Part shown: in pieces, positions 24,646 through 33,076 of the stretch
Position numbering within the stretch: the first letter of the stretch is position 1
Layout of the letters: every line of letters starts with the position of its first letter
IMG/VR virus record: IMGVR_UViG_3300028800_000164
Span: 1-42,865 of that record
Length of the DNA: 42,865 nucleotides
Source of the DNA: a virus
Reading direction: 5' to 3' (one strand)
Program-made: the position numbers and the translations under genes
Notes under the pieces: model-generated
The model's input: the letters and a program-made list of their open reading frames with translations, nothing else
Told to the model about the DNA's origin: nothing
Database searches by the model: none

Positions 24646-24824
24646 TTTTCTACTCCTCCTTGTTTAGCTAATTCATTTTTTAAAGTTCCCTGCATCATCA
24701 TTACAGTTTCCATTTTCACCAATCTTCTATCAATATCGTTAAATTTCCCATTCATCCAAAGAACTGAAGTTAGGATTCCTCCCAGAACTAGGACGGCATC
24801 TGTGTGCTTTTTGAACCAGTCCAT
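24642..24824 (-). CDS. Small holin-like membrane protein
   Basis: A 60-residue protein with one transmembrane helix (AVLVLGGILTSVLWM) and a helical Met/Lys/Glu tail. Its size, topology and clustering with two other small membrane proteins suggest a lysis module; no endolysin was found to confirm it. Confidence 0.5.
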   Translation of the reverse strand: MDWFKKHTDAVLVLGGILTSVLWMNGKFNDIDRRLVKMETVMMMQGTLKNELAKQGGVEK

Positions 24825-25129
24825 TACTTTTGAACCTCTAATTTTTTAGACTTCCTTCTATCCCACATTCTTTTCGCAGCTTCGCTCCTGGGATTGTTGC
24901 TTTCCGCTCTGAATTCCGAAAAAAAAACAAAGGACTCTATAAAAGCCACTCGTTCCTTAATGTCTGAAACGTCATTTTTTATTCCGTTTACGTCGACCTT
25001 TAAAGTGTGTAAGTCTTTGTCTAGATGATCAATTTTTTGTACGATTCTTCCCGTCCTGAAAATGAGGAACAGAACTCCTGCTAGTCCTCCAGATCCAAAA
25101 ATCAAATGTAATACTTCGTTAATTTCCAT
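24824..25129 (-). CDS. Membrane protein with coiled-coil tail (holin/spanin-like)
   Basis: A 101-residue protein: transmembrane helix at residues 10-27 (FGSGGLAGVLFLIFRTG), then a heptad-rich coiled coil (IVQKIDHLDKDLHTLKVDV, then IKNDVSDIKERV) and a basic C-terminus. This is the architecture of small phage membrane proteins annotated as holins or inner-membrane spanins. The stop overlaps the next start by one base. Confidence 0.55.
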   Translation of the reverse strand: MEINEVLHLIFGSGGLAGVLFLIFRTGRIVQKIDHLDKDLHTLKVDVNGIKNDVSDIKERVAFIESFVFFSEFRAESNNPRSEAAKRMWDRRKSKKLEVQK

Positions 25130-25221
25130 GATTCATCCTTTTTTCTCCTCTATAGAATGCCATATTCCCCATTAAATTTGTAGTGAAAGAATTAATTTGC
25201 TGACGTAGCGCATAAAAATAC

Positions 25222-25251
25222 TGATAAGTTAAATTTTAATTTAACATATCA
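25222..25251 (+). promoter_or_regulatory. Hairpin with the same 18-nt palindrome as 16223-16240
   Basis: TGATA/TATCA encloses GTTAAATTTTAATTTAAC (25228-25245) and ends just before AAGGAG and the ATG of the first receptor-binding gene. The 18-mer is identical to the one before 16256 although the outer stems differ, so the palindrome itself appears to be the conserved part. Confidence 0.55.
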
Positions 25252-25262
25252 AGGAGTTTCCT

Positions 25263-26231
25263 ATGACTTTCCAGCCAGGAGCAAATGTATATACCCAGGG
25301 CTTTGGATCTAGACCCGAAAACGTAGAGGTGCCTCACGTAGATGTAAGGGCGCCGACTACCACCGATATTCTATATCCTATCGGTAAGCCGTGGATCGAT
25401 ACGGTAAACAATGCAAGTTACATCCTTTCCTCTTTTTCTACATCAGGAAACGTTTCTACCGCCAACTGGCTTATTACTGGTGCTACTTCTGGTGCTATTT
25501 CTAGCGTCGTTGGAACCACTAACCAAGTCACCGTAACTACATCAGGTGACGTGGCGACCGTTTCCCTCCCTTCTGCGATTACAACTCCTGGATCTTTGAC
25601 AACCACAACTAGTTTGGCTTCGACAACCACTCTAACCGCAGGTACGGGATTAACTGTAACAACTGGAGGAGCGACCATTACAGCAGGTGGTTTGACAGTC
25701 ACAGCGGGTGGAGCTGCCATAACAGGTATCACCACAATCAATACGACTGGATCGGCTACCACAACAATTGGTACTGGAGGAACGGGTTCAGTCACTATAG
25801 GTAATACAACTGGAAACACCTCTGTTACTGGATCGCTCGGAACTTCGACGACTTTGACTGCTGGAACTGGTCTAACTGTGACGACAGGAGCTGCTACCTT
25901 GACCAACGGGAATTTGGTTTTAGGAGCGGCTGGAAATAAAATCGTAAGCGTCAGTGTGGGAAGTAGCACAACTGCTGGAGCGAACTCCTTTGGAAGTGTA
26001 ACTTTAGCTTCTGGAACAGCTGTTGTAGCCACAACCGCAGTCACCGCCTCTTCTCTGATTAACGTATGGAGACAGGGCGTTGGTTCTACGGGTTCGGCTT
26101 CTTTGGGGATACTATCAGTTGGAACTGTGACTGCAAATACCTCCTTTCAGATTAATGCTCTTCAACCTGGAAATGCTACAGCCGCTCAGACTACCGATGT
26201 GTCGGTCGTGGGCTGGATGATTATCAACTAA
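25263..26231 (+). CDS. Tail fibre / receptor-binding protein, type A anchor with Thr-Gly repeats
   Basis: A 322-residue protein. Residues 1-70 form an anchor domain (QPGANVYTQGFGSRPENVEVPH, DILYPIGKPW, STSGNVST) that is shared almost base for base at its start with the gene at 29762. The middle is a Thr/Gly/Val repeat region (TLTAGTGLTVTTGGATITAGG and variants), probably a beta-helix shaft. The C-terminus is a compact beta tip. The gene follows a conserved hairpin and strong RBS. Confidence 0.75.
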   Translation: MTFQPGANVYTQGFGSRPENVEVPHVDVRAPTTTDILYPIGKPWIDTVNNASYILSSFSTSGNVSTANWLITGATSGAISSVVGTTNQVTVTTSGDVATVSLPSAITTPGSLTTTTSLASTTTLTAGTGLTVTTGGATITAGGLTVTAGGAAITGITTINTTGSATTTIGTGGTGSVTIGNTTGNTSVTGSLGTSTTLTAGTGLTVTTGAATLTNGNLVLGAAGNKIVSVSVGSSTTAGANSFGSVTLASGTAVVATTAVTASSLINVWRQGVGSTGSASLGILSVGTVTANTSFQINALQPGNATAAQTTDVSVVGWMIIN

Positions 26232-26240
26232 GGAGATCAC

Positions 26241-26576
26241 ATGGTCTTTAAACAAGCCGCTCTGTTCGACATTCTCAGACAGGTCGCTTATTCGAGTCTA
26301 AATGCGAGTCTTACGGCCCTAGGAACTCCTCTATCAGTCAATGCGAGAATAGTTCGTTTTACTAATACAACAGACAAAGATGTTTATGTTTCCACAGATG
26401 GAATAAACAACATGCTCCGTATAGCCACGGGGGGATTTCTGTTGCTTGATTTGGAGACTAACAGGTCTGCCACTGGAGATAATCTTATACCCTTAGGAAC
26501 TCAGTTTTACGTGGCTTACGTGGCCGCCCCTTCATCGGGAGAGTTTTGGATTGAAGTAGTCTACTCAAATAATTAA
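26241..26576 (+). CDS. Small tail-associated protein
   Basis: A 111-residue beta-rich protein (VRFTNTTDKDVYVSTDGINN, LLDLETN, GTQFYVAYVAAP) lying between two fibre genes. Its pattern of a short helix then jelly-roll-like strands suggests a small fibre-associated structural domain or chaperone. No firm family. Confidence 0.55.
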   Translation: MVFKQAALFDILRQVAYSSLNASLTALGTPLSVNARIVRFTNTTDKDVYVSTDGINNMLRIATGGFLLLDLETNRSATGDNLIPLGTQFYVAYVAAPSSGEFWIEVVYSNN

Positions 26577-26585
26577 GAGGTAATC

Positions 26586-27572
26586 GTGAGCCAAGCAGGA
26601 CAAGCAAGCAGCAGTGGTGGAGGCGGCGGTGGTGGCATTGAGACGATTGACGGCGATGTCGGTTCAGTTACCGGCTCTACCGTTGAGCTAACCGGTGGTA
26701 GTACAGGCCTTATATTCACTGGCGTAACTGCCACAATGACCATGAGCGGAACTCTGACCGTTCCTAGTGGTGGTACTGACAAAACTTCATTCACAGCCTA
26801 TATGCCGATCACGGGAGGAACAACCACTACAGGAGCCCTTCAGTCTGTAGGAACTGGCACAGCAGGCTACGTCTTAACGTATGTATCCTCTAGCGCCTTA
26901 CCTACCTGGCAAGCTGCTTCTGGCTCAGGCATCGTAACCATAGATGGAGATAGCGGCTCTGTAACTGGTAGCACTGTAGAGTTAACGGGGGGAACAACAG
27001 GACTCATTTTCACGGGATCTTCCGCTACCTTGACCATGAGCGGTACACTAGCCGTCAAAGACGGAGGAACCGGAGACAATTCTTTTACTACTTACATGCC
27101 TATTTGTGGTGGCACAGCTACGCAAGGGGCTCTCCAATCAGTTGGAACTTCCACAGCTGGATACGTTCTTACATACGTTTCCTCATCGGCCCTTCCGACT
27201 TTTCAAAATCCTAACTTTTTAAGTACAACGCCTTTCAGTTACGCTATTTCTGATGAGACCTCAGTCATCACCACATCGAATAACCTCACTTTTCGTGCTC
27301 CTTTTGCTTGTAATATCTCCAATATTCGTGCTTCTCTGGATGTGGCCTCGTCATCAGGTGCAGTAAAATTTGATATCACTGCTAGTGGCACCACTATTTT
27401 CTCCACATTGCTACAGTGCGATCAAAGCGCAACTACAAGCGTGGGATCGGGAACTCCTTACGTTCTAAGTACAACATCATTCACAGATGATCAAGTAATA
27501 GTCTTATCAGTCAATAGCGCAGGAACAGGAGCCACAGGAGCCAAGATAACTCTCTATCTGACGGAGACATAA
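26586..27572 (+). CDS. Tail fibre with two tandem long repeats
   Basis: A 328-residue protein from GTG at 26586 (AGAGG upstream). After a Gly-rich hinge it has two copies of a roughly 115-residue unit: TIDGDVGSVTGSTVELTGG, GLIFTG, TMSGTL, YMPITGG, GALQSVGTG, AGYVLTYVSSSALPT. The C-terminal 110 residues form a distinct beta domain, likely the tip. Such repeats form extended shafts. Confidence 0.7.
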   Translation: MSQAGQASSSGGGGGGGIETIDGDVGSVTGSTVELTGGSTGLIFTGVTATMTMSGTLTVPSGGTDKTSFTAYMPITGGTTTTGALQSVGTGTAGYVLTYVSSSALPTWQAASGSGIVTIDGDSGSVTGSTVELTGGTTGLIFTGSSATLTMSGTLAVKDGGTGDNSFTTYMPICGGTATQGALQSVGTSTAGYVLTYVSSSALPTFQNPNFLSTTPFSYAISDETSVITTSNNLTFRAPFACNISNIRASLDVASSSGAVKFDITASGTTIFSTLLQCDQSATTSVGSGTPYVLSTTSFTDDQVIVLSVNSAGTGATGAKITLYLTET

Positions 27573-27573
27573 T

Positions 27574-28296
27574 ATGCCCAATCTTGTGAATCCATATATC
27601 TTTCTCTTCCCTCCTCTAAATAGCGACCTTATCGCTTGGTATGACGCTCAAGATCCTTTAGGAACAGGTCGTCCTTTGTCCAGCGGCTCCGCAGTATCTT
27701 CGTGGGTTGATAAGAGCGTGAATGCAAGAAATGCTTCCCAAAACGTTAGCGGGGCGCGACCCACTTATACCTACAATGTCCTAAATGGAAATCCAGGAAT
27801 CTTATTCGACGGAAGTGCGTCTTACATGTTCCTAGCGGCAGACTGGAATCTTCCTAGCACTTCGACAATATTCACCTATGTTCAGCCTACTCTTTCGAGT
27901 CAAGGCGGAGGCATAATTTTGGGCTCCATTTCTAATACTGGAGGATGGTCTCAAAACATTAGATATCAGGGAAATGTTCCTGAATTGTCTTGTTGGAATC
28001 TAAATATAGCAACCGCTACGGTGACAGCAACGACATCTTCTGTGATTTGGAGCCTTCGAACCAATACAGGAACGTCAGCAGCCCAATTCCGTCAAAATGG
28101 CACTAACCTATCGACGACTTCTATCATAACTGGCAACCCATTCATCATGGGTCAAATCGGCGCTTTAGGAAATCCTGGCCCCCCAGGAGCTGGGTTCTTT
28201 CAAGGCTACATATTCGAGATTCTCATCTACAACGCCTATCTCACCGATGGTCAATGCGCGTCCGTTGAATCTTATTTCGCAGCGAAGTGGGGTTAA
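27574..28296 (+). CDS. Concanavalin A / LamG-like domain protein
   Basis: A 240-residue protein with the jelly-roll signature LIAWYDAQD, VSSWVDKS, NGNPGILFDGSASYM and a C-terminal FEILIYNAYL strand. LamG-type folds bind glycans, so it is probably a receptor- or surface-binding tail component. It starts 2 nt after the preceding fibre gene. Confidence 0.75.
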   Translation: MPNLVNPYIFLFPPLNSDLIAWYDAQDPLGTGRPLSSGSAVSSWVDKSVNARNASQNVSGARPTYTYNVLNGNPGILFDGSASYMFLAADWNLPSTSTIFTYVQPTLSSQGGGIILGSISNTGGWSQNIRYQGNVPELSCWNLNIATATVTATTSSVIWSLRTNTGTSAAQFRQNGTNLSTTSIITGNPFIMGQIGALGNPGPPGAGFFQGYIFEILIYNAYLTDGQCASVESYFAAKWG

Positions 28297-28313
28297 GCAC
28301 AGGAAATGATACA

Positions 28314-29765
28314 ATGACAAACAACACCACAATACCTACACTCTTAGATGCTTCTTCAGTCGGAAGGGGTTCTTCTAATCCTTTCGTAGTTCAGTATCAA
28401 ACCAGAGATCCGACCTCGTCGGATGTTCAGTATCCCATCCAGAAAATATGGCTAAACACCACTACTAATAACTTTTGGTTTTTAAAAAATTTCACTACTT
28501 CCAATGGCGTACTTTCCGCTAACTGGATTTTCTTTTCCTATGGAAATGCTCTAGGGTTTGATGTAGATGCTCACACTGATCCTGGTACAGATCCCGTCAT
28601 TTTTAGTCCTTCTGGGCTCATTACAGTAACAGGAGGTCAAGTCGCCGCTGGAACCACTACTCACGTCCTACAAACAGATTCCGTTGCAGCCAATGAATAC
28701 ACAATTGAAATTCAGCGCTCGCAAGCGGTCGCGTCTCCAACAGTAGGAGACAATGGGGTTTCTCATTACGATTCAGCGCATTTTTCTGTAGATTCTACTG
28801 GATACGTCCAGTTATTGGGTGGTGGCCAAGCTATTGATTCTGTAAATGTAGATGCCCATACAAGCCCAGGAACTAATCCTGTTTTACCTGCAATAGATGG
28901 GTCTATTACAGTAACAGGAGGTCAAGTCGCCGCTGGAACCACTACTCACGTCATTCGAACAGACTCCCTAGCTGTTAATACCTACACCATCGAAGTACAA
29001 AGATCCCAGGCTGTAGCTTCTTCGACAGTAGGAGACAACGGAGTGTGCCACTTTAGTAGCTCGCAATTTGGAGTTGATTCGAATGGATTTGTGACATCGA
29101 TCATTCCTTCTTTCACTTCTGTTCATGTTCAAACTTTCACTCCAGCCGGATCTTATACATATACTCCTACATCTGGGATGAAATACTGCACTGTTCAAGT
29201 TCAAGGAGCAGGTGGGGGCGGAGGAGCTTCTGGAACACAAGAGGCAGGTTCTGGATCTGGAGGTGGAGCGGGAGGTTATTGCATAGGTCTCTATCCTGCA
29301 GCCAGCGTAGGATCATCAACAGCTGTAATCGTAGGAGCAGGGGGAGCCACTGGAACAACGACCCTTTCAGGAGTTACTGGAGGAACATCTTCCTTTGGAT
29401 CGCTTCAATCAGCGACTGGAGGAGTTGGAGCTGAGGCCGCTAATAATTCGGGAGTAATTTACAATTACTTCGGAGGATCGGGAGGAACCGCTACTGGAGG
29501 ATATCTCCAGTGCGGAGGAGCAGCGGGCGACGATTCATGTTTCTACAATAACGTAGGGACTGGAAACTTTTCTCACTGTGGAAATGGAGGAGATTCCTTT
29601 TTCGGTGGAGGAGGGGAAAGCGCCGCTTCCGGATCGGGAACTGCTGGAGGAAATGGCGCAGCTCCTGGCGCTGGAGGTGGTGGAGGATCGAACTCTGGTA
29701 GTGGTGGAACTGCTGGAGGATCTGGAGCAGACGGTGTAGTAATTGTAACGGAGTACGTATTATGA
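28314..29765 (+). CDS. Receptor-binding protein with duplicated repeats and glycine-rich tip
   Basis: Start at 28314 with AGGAAA upstream; a GTG 27 nt earlier is possible. The N-terminus (YQTRDPTSSDVQYPIQKIW, then SNGVLSANW) is a diverged anchor like those at 25263 and 29762. Two copies of an approximately 75-residue unit follow (VDAHTDPGT, ITVTGGQVAAGTTTHV, TIEIQRSQAVAS). The last 170 residues are extremely Gly-rich, introduced by SYTYTPTSGMKYCTVQVQG, like glycine-rich adhesin tips that recognise receptors. It overlaps the next gene by 4 nt. Confidence 0.75.
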   Translation: MTNNTTIPTLLDASSVGRGSSNPFVVQYQTRDPTSSDVQYPIQKIWLNTTTNNFWFLKNFTTSNGVLSANWIFFSYGNALGFDVDAHTDPGTDPVIFSPSGLITVTGGQVAAGTTTHVLQTDSVAANEYTIEIQRSQAVASPTVGDNGVSHYDSAHFSVDSTGYVQLLGGGQAIDSVNVDAHTSPGTNPVLPAIDGSITVTGGQVAAGTTTHVIRTDSLAVNTYTIEVQRSQAVASSTVGDNGVCHFSSSQFGVDSNGFVTSIIPSFTSVHVQTFTPAGSYTYTPTSGMKYCTVQVQGAGGGGGASGTQEAGSGSGGGAGGYCIGLYPAASVGSSTAVIVGAGGATGTTTLSGVTGGTSSFGSLQSATGGVGAEAANNSGVIYNYFGGSGGTATGGYLQCGGAAGDDSCFYNNVGTGNFSHCGNGGDSFFGGGGESAASGSGTAGGNGAAPGAGGGGGSNSGSGGTAGGSGADGVVIVTEYVL

Positions 29766-30469
29766 CTTTCCAGCCAGGTGCAAATGTATATACCCAGGGC
29801 TTTGGATCTAGACCTGAAAATGTGGAAGTTCCTCATCTAGATATGAGAGATCCAACTCCAAATGACATCCTCTTTCCAATTGGGAAAAGATGGACTAATA
29901 CTATAGGAAATTCGGAGTGGGTTTTAACCTCTCAATCCACTATTGGAAACGTCACTACTTCCACGTGGGTTCCTCTTGGAAGTGGACAGCAGGTGGGATT
30001 CTTCTCTTATCTTTCTAGTACTAATATCGACTACACGAGCGGAACCGACTTTACTTATGGAACGGGAACTGGATCAACTTATGTCACAACATATAACGTG
30101 GGATCTTCATTTAGCGGAGGAACATTCACTGCTCCCATAAAAGACGTTTATTCTTTTACAGGCTACATAGCATGGGAATTCTTCCCCATGGGAGTATCGT
30201 ATGCTGCTGGGGAGGCTAATCTTTTAGTAAATGGAGTCGAAACACTCACAGGCGCCCAATTTAACAATATAATCAATGACAACTCGATTCAGAGCTATTT
30301 GATCGCTTCAGTTACTGGACAAGTACTATTGAATGCGGGAGATACATGTGGATTGCAAGGATTTTTAACTTTTGGAGCGCAAGATCCTGCTTCTTTATTT
30401 ATTGGAGGAGGAACGACACCCTATCTCACCACATTTGGAGGCAGTCGCCAAAGAGTGTATAGCGCTTAA
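29762..30469 (+). CDS. Receptor-binding protein, type A anchor plus C1q-like domain
   Basis: A 235-residue protein. Residues 1-75 repeat the anchor of the gene at 25263; the first 56 nt differ at a single base. The C-terminal 150 residues have the C1q/TNF-like jelly-roll pattern: FFSYLSSTN, YNVGSSFSGGTFTAPIKDVYSF, LNAGDTCGLQGF, and a final GGSRQRVY. Same anchor, different tip: a modular set of adhesins. Confidence 0.75.
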   Translation: MTFQPGANVYTQGFGSRPENVEVPHLDMRDPTPNDILFPIGKRWTNTIGNSEWVLTSQSTIGNVTTSTWVPLGSGQQVGFFSYLSSTNIDYTSGTDFTYGTGTGSTYVTTYNVGSSFSGGTFTAPIKDVYSFTGYIAWEFFPMGVSYAAGEANLLVNGVETLTGAQFNNIINDNSIQSYLIASVTGQVLLNAGDTCGLQGFLTFGAQDPASLFIGGGTTPYLTTFGGSRQRVYSA

Positions 30470-30547
30470 ATTATGAAAGCTAATACAACGAAGAATATAA
30501 AACCTAAAATTAACAAAATAGATATTCCAACAAGAGGAATCTTTTCC

Positions 30548-30706
30548 ATGAATATTTTATCCAGTGTGTGTTTATTTTCCATTTTTATATTGTTAGCTGG
30601 TTGTACTCCAACGGAAGTGAAAATGGCCGACGACTTCCTGGAAGGTGAAGTTAAAGTGGTAGAGACCATCGTCAATGATGCTAGTGGCCTTCCTCAAAAG
30701 CAATGA
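30548..30706 (+). CDS. Small lipoprotein, outer-spanin-like
   Basis: Start at 30548 rather than 75 nt upstream, because AGAGGAA precedes it and it gives a clean signal peptide: MNILSSVCLFSIFILLAGC with lipobox LAGC. The mature part is about 33 residues, acidic, ending LPQKQ. This is the format of Rz1-type outer-membrane spanins and suggests a Gram-negative host. It ends the rightward late region. Confidence 0.6.
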   Translation: MNILSSVCLFSIFILLAGCTPTEVKMADDFLEGEVKVVETIVNDASGLPQKQ

Positions 30707-30803
30707 ACCGTCTCAGTCGGCATTTGTCGCTTCTGATCTAAAATTTGGCCTCTAGAATCGACCACAATCCACTTTCTATAAGTTATGGATACATCCATAC
30801 TGA

Positions 30804-30986
30804 CTACCCTCCGTAATTGAATTTACCCCAGTTAAAACCTTTATTTGACAATTTAGCCGATTCGCTGTTCCTGTAGGCTTTTCTGCGACACTCCTTGCAA
30901 GATGAAGTCGAAGGCGAGAAGTGGAGAACTTTAATTTTTTCCTGTTTGCATTTCGAGCATTTTTTGACTTCTTGAAGAATGTCCAT
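30804..30986 (-). CDS. Small zinc-ribbon protein
   Basis: A 60-residue protein with CSKCKQEK near the N-terminus and CKECRRKAYR after a short SPSTSS linker, a four-Cys zinc ribbon typical of small phage proteins. It starts within the end of the upstream gene. It is the last gene of the long reverse-strand early operon. Confidence 0.65.
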   Translation of the reverse strand: MDILQEVKKCSKCKQEKIKVLHFSPSTSSCKECRRKAYRNSESAKLSNKGFNWGKFNYGG

Positions 30987-31269
30987 GTTTTAAAAACTCC
31001 ATGAGCCACGGGATTTTCTTGGCTTGTTCTAGAATCTTTTGCTTAAATTCAAAGTCTTTCCTAGGACACATAAAACTGAAAGTTGGAAATTCCCTCATGG
31101 TGACAGGATTCCAATTGGTAGGTATCTCTGCTTTTATTTTTTCTTCATCAGAATCATAAGATACTACCACACTGAAAATTTCTATTTCATTTTCAACAAT
31201 CTCAACATCTAAAGCACATGTTCTATTCATATTTGTATCGATTATTATCTTTCTTATTTCGACTTCCAT
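30931..31269 (-). CDS. Hypothetical early protein
   Basis: A 112-residue protein; the N-terminal 65 residues are beta-rich and acidic, the rest helical. Its last 18 codons overlap the start of the zinc-ribbon gene in another frame. It begins at the stop of the preceding gene (TAATGG). No domain recognised. Confidence 0.55.
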   Translation of the reverse strand: MEVEIRKIIIDTNMNRTCALDVEIVENEIEIFSVVVSYDSDEEKIKAEIPTNWNPVTMREFPTFSFMCPRKDFEFKQKILEQAKKIPWLMEFLKHGHSSRSQKMLEMQTGKN

Positions 31270-31640
31270 TAGACTTTTATCCCATTCAACAGTTCCGATT
31301 GCTTCATTTTTGGCTGCCTATCCCAAAACTTCTTGGCCGTATCCATGTACACATTAAACACGCCTTCGACTTGTTTGGAATATTCCCCATTCGACTGATG
31401 CAGAGGAATGGGAGTTGCATAGTTCCCGAACTTCGCATCAGAAGGTGGATTAAAGGCTACCAAAAGCAAGGATTTTGTTAAACCATGAGAATCTTTCACT
31501 CCCACGCTCATGCCCGGATGCAGGCTCTTTTGGACGGCTTGATAGAAGCGCTCGGCTGCCAGGAGGTTGGTCTCGTAATCGCGGTGAGGCCCTCGACTTG
31601 GTTCTTCTGAGCTTCCTCGCGACCATTTTACTTCTTTCAT
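31269..31640 (-). CDS. Hypothetical early protein
   Basis: A 123-residue protein following the replication initiator with a 4-nt overlap. Contains a helix-rich first half (ETNLLAAERFYQAVQ) and a C-terminal DTAKKFWDRQP segment. No domain recognised; operon context suggests a replication or recombination accessory. Confidence 0.6.
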   Translation of the reverse strand: MKEVKWSRGSSEEPSRGPHRDYETNLLAAERFYQAVQKSLHPGMSVGVKDSHGLTKSLLLVAFNPPSDAKFGNYATPIPLHQSNGEYSKQVEGVFNVYMDTAKKFWDRQPKMKQSELLNGIKV

Positions 31641-32566
31641 ACTTCTCCTCCAAAGATTTGGACTAGGGTTTTTTGAAAGGTATCCTCAGGTAAGGTGAAG
31701 GGAACCTCTTTAGCGTTATCGGGATTGATGGCATAGCCCCCTCGGATGACGAGTCTCTCCATGTGTTTGGGATAGCGCTCTTTTAGTTCTAAACAAAAGT
31801 CTTTATTTTTTGTAACTATTTCTTTCTCTTGACCCCTCTCACGCTCTTCTTCCATGTTGAGCCACATCTTATCGAACTGCTTGCCCAAGCTGGAAGGAGA
31901 TAGGACATTGCTTTTGTACCAGTGAGTCTTGGCTGCCCAGGTGATCACGGCTTTCAGATCCTCAGGGCTTCTCTTTTTCTTCTTTATCAAAACATCAAAC
32001 TCCTCGGCCCATTTTTTCTTGTTGGGAGTTTCCATGTCCGGCTTTCTTTCTTTGAGGCTCTTTAAAAAAAACTCCACACACGACTCGGCGTCAGCCGAGG
32101 GAGGCGAAGCTGCGCGAGCCTTTTCTTTAAGTTGTTCTTTCTTCTCTTCTTCGTAAGAAGAAGATTGCTTATTAGTACTGTCCTCATTTTCAGTATACTG
32201 ATTTTCAGTACCCTGATTTTGAGGACATGGCAAACATTTTTTGAATTTTGGAAACTCGGAGACGAAATACTTGTACCGTTTCAGGCCTTTGACCAAGAAG
32301 GTTTCTCGTTTGATGTAGCCAGCCTCTACTGCTTCGTCGATCAGCGGATACATCCGGTTTTTGGAAATTCCCTGTTCTTTCATGAAATAAGGGATCGAGA
32401 TCTTCCAACTGTTGTCGAAGCTGAGGCAGTAAATCAGGAACCACCGACACTGAGGGGACAGGTCTTTGTTTCGGATCAGGTCTCGATTGATCTGGGCGTA
32501 GGGGTTAACTCGATCGTGCGGGCATCTTTCGAAGGTATTAAAAGAGTCATCTTGAACTGGATTCAT
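31637..32566 (-). CDS. Replication initiator-like protein, winged helix plus DnaD-like C-terminus
   Basis: A 309-residue protein from ATG at 32566 with AAGGA upstream; an earlier TTG at 32611 is possible. The N-terminal winged helix reads NPYAQINRDLIRNKDLSP, then MKEQGISKNRMYPLIDEAVEAGYIKRE, as in phage replication initiators. A low-complexity linker (KKEQLKEKARAASPPS) leads to a C-terminal helical domain with the DnaD-like feature of a WAAKTHWYKSNVLSP segment. It probably loads host replication proteins at a phage origin; no helicase loader gene is separate. Confidence 0.7.
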   Translation of the reverse strand: MNPVQDDSFNTFERCPHDRVNPYAQINRDLIRNKDLSPQCRWFLIYCLSFDNSWKISIPYFMKEQGISKNRMYPLIDEAVEAGYIKRETFLVKGLKRYKYFVSEFPKFKKCLPCPQNQGTENQYTENEDSTNKQSSSYEEEKKEQLKEKARAASPPSADAESCVEFFLKSLKERKPDMETPNKKKWAEEFDVLIKKKKRSPEDLKAVITWAAKTHWYKSNVLSPSSLGKQFDKMWLNMEEERERGQEKEIVTKNKDFCLELKERYPKHMERLVIRGGYAINPDNAKEVPFTLPEDTFQKTLVQIFGGEV

Positions 32567-32628
32567 AGGTTCCTTACTACTTTTAGCAGGAGAAACCACC
32601 CTTTCCAACAAACCCCTTGCGATAATCC

Positions 32629-32656
32629 TTGTGGATTATTAGACTGAAGTTATAAG
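32629..32656 (+). promoter_or_regulatory. Candidate promoter of a small RNA
   Basis: TTGTGG (32629-32634), 16-nt spacer, TATAAG (32651-32656). No plus-strand reading frame starts within the next 95 nt, which end in a terminator. Confidence 0.35.
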
Positions 32657-32662
32657 ATCTCT

Positions 32663-32756
32663 GACGAGTTTTCGTTGATCTTGTTCCTTCAGTAGATCGT
32701 GGGAACGGGTGTTTTCTCCTGACGGTCAGCTTGTAGTAGGGCTGGCCGTTTTTTTA
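32663..32756 (+). ncRNA. Putative small RNA between the initiator gene and 32859
   Basis: A roughly 95-nt non-coding plus-strand segment bounded by a promoter-like element and a Rho-independent terminator. Internally GTTCC/GGAAC and GATC/GATC can pair. It is divergent from the early operon and overlaps nothing else; it could be a regulatory RNA or an attenuated leader of 32859. Confidence 0.35.
32722..32756 (+). terminator. Rho-independent terminator
   Basis: ACGGTCAGC (32722-32730) pairs over 9 bp with GCTGGCCGT (32741-32749, one U.G) and is followed by a run of seven T. It acts on plus-strand transcripts although no plus-strand gene lies upstream for more than 2 kb. Confidence 0.7.
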
Positions 32757-32808
32757 TTGTTACCCTAATCCTATCCCAAAAAATTCATTTGAATCAAATG
32801 GTAAAACT

Positions 32809-32836
32809 TTGATACCTTCCTATCTTTAAGTAATCT
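32809..32836 (+). promoter_or_regulatory. Candidate promoter for 32859
   Basis: TTGATA (32809-32814), 16-nt spacer, TAATCT (32831-32836); transcription would begin about 16 nt before the start codon, just ahead of the strong RBS. Confidence 0.35.
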
Positions 32837-32858
32837 TAATAGGAGATAAGGAGGGAAA

Positions 32859-33044
32859 ATGGCCTCAAAAATTATCCAGCTAGACATGTTCATCAGTGAT
32901 CTACGTGAATTGGAGAAGCTTCAAAAAGAAGAGGAGGAGCGAAAGAATAATCGCAAACTTCGCGCGGCTTTCCATCTTTTGAGCGACTTAGGTAGAGGGA
33001 TGAAAGAAAAAACTCCCCGAAGAGAACTTCAGGGAGAAACGTAA
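32859..33044 (+). CDS. Small highly charged protein
   Basis: A 61-residue protein with GGAGGG upstream of the ATG. Residues 13-40 form a charged helix (RELEKLQKEEEERKNNRKL). It stands alone on the plus strand between two reverse-strand early genes. Its last codons contain a strong hairpin (CTCCC-GAAG/CTTC-GGGAG). Role unknown; possibly a small early regulator. Confidence 0.55.
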   Translation: MASKIIQLDMFISDLRELEKLQKEEEERKNNRKLRAAFHLLSDLGRGMKEKTPRRELQGET

Positions 33045-33076
33045 GGAGACACCAATGTAGAGTCAAGCTACACCTT

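Noticed and set aside
24562-25129. Complete lysis cassette with endolysin
   Set aside because: Only small membrane proteins are present. I found no muramidase, amidase or transglycosylase motif anywhere in the window.
25418-26044. Reverse-strand Val/Pro-rich protein
   Set aside because: It is the antisense shadow of the Thr/Gly repeats of the tail fibre; no RBS and low-complexity composition only.
25600-27200. CRISPR array or tandem DNA repeats
   Set aside because: The periodicity comes from coding repeats of tail fibres; units vary in length and sequence and no spacers exist.
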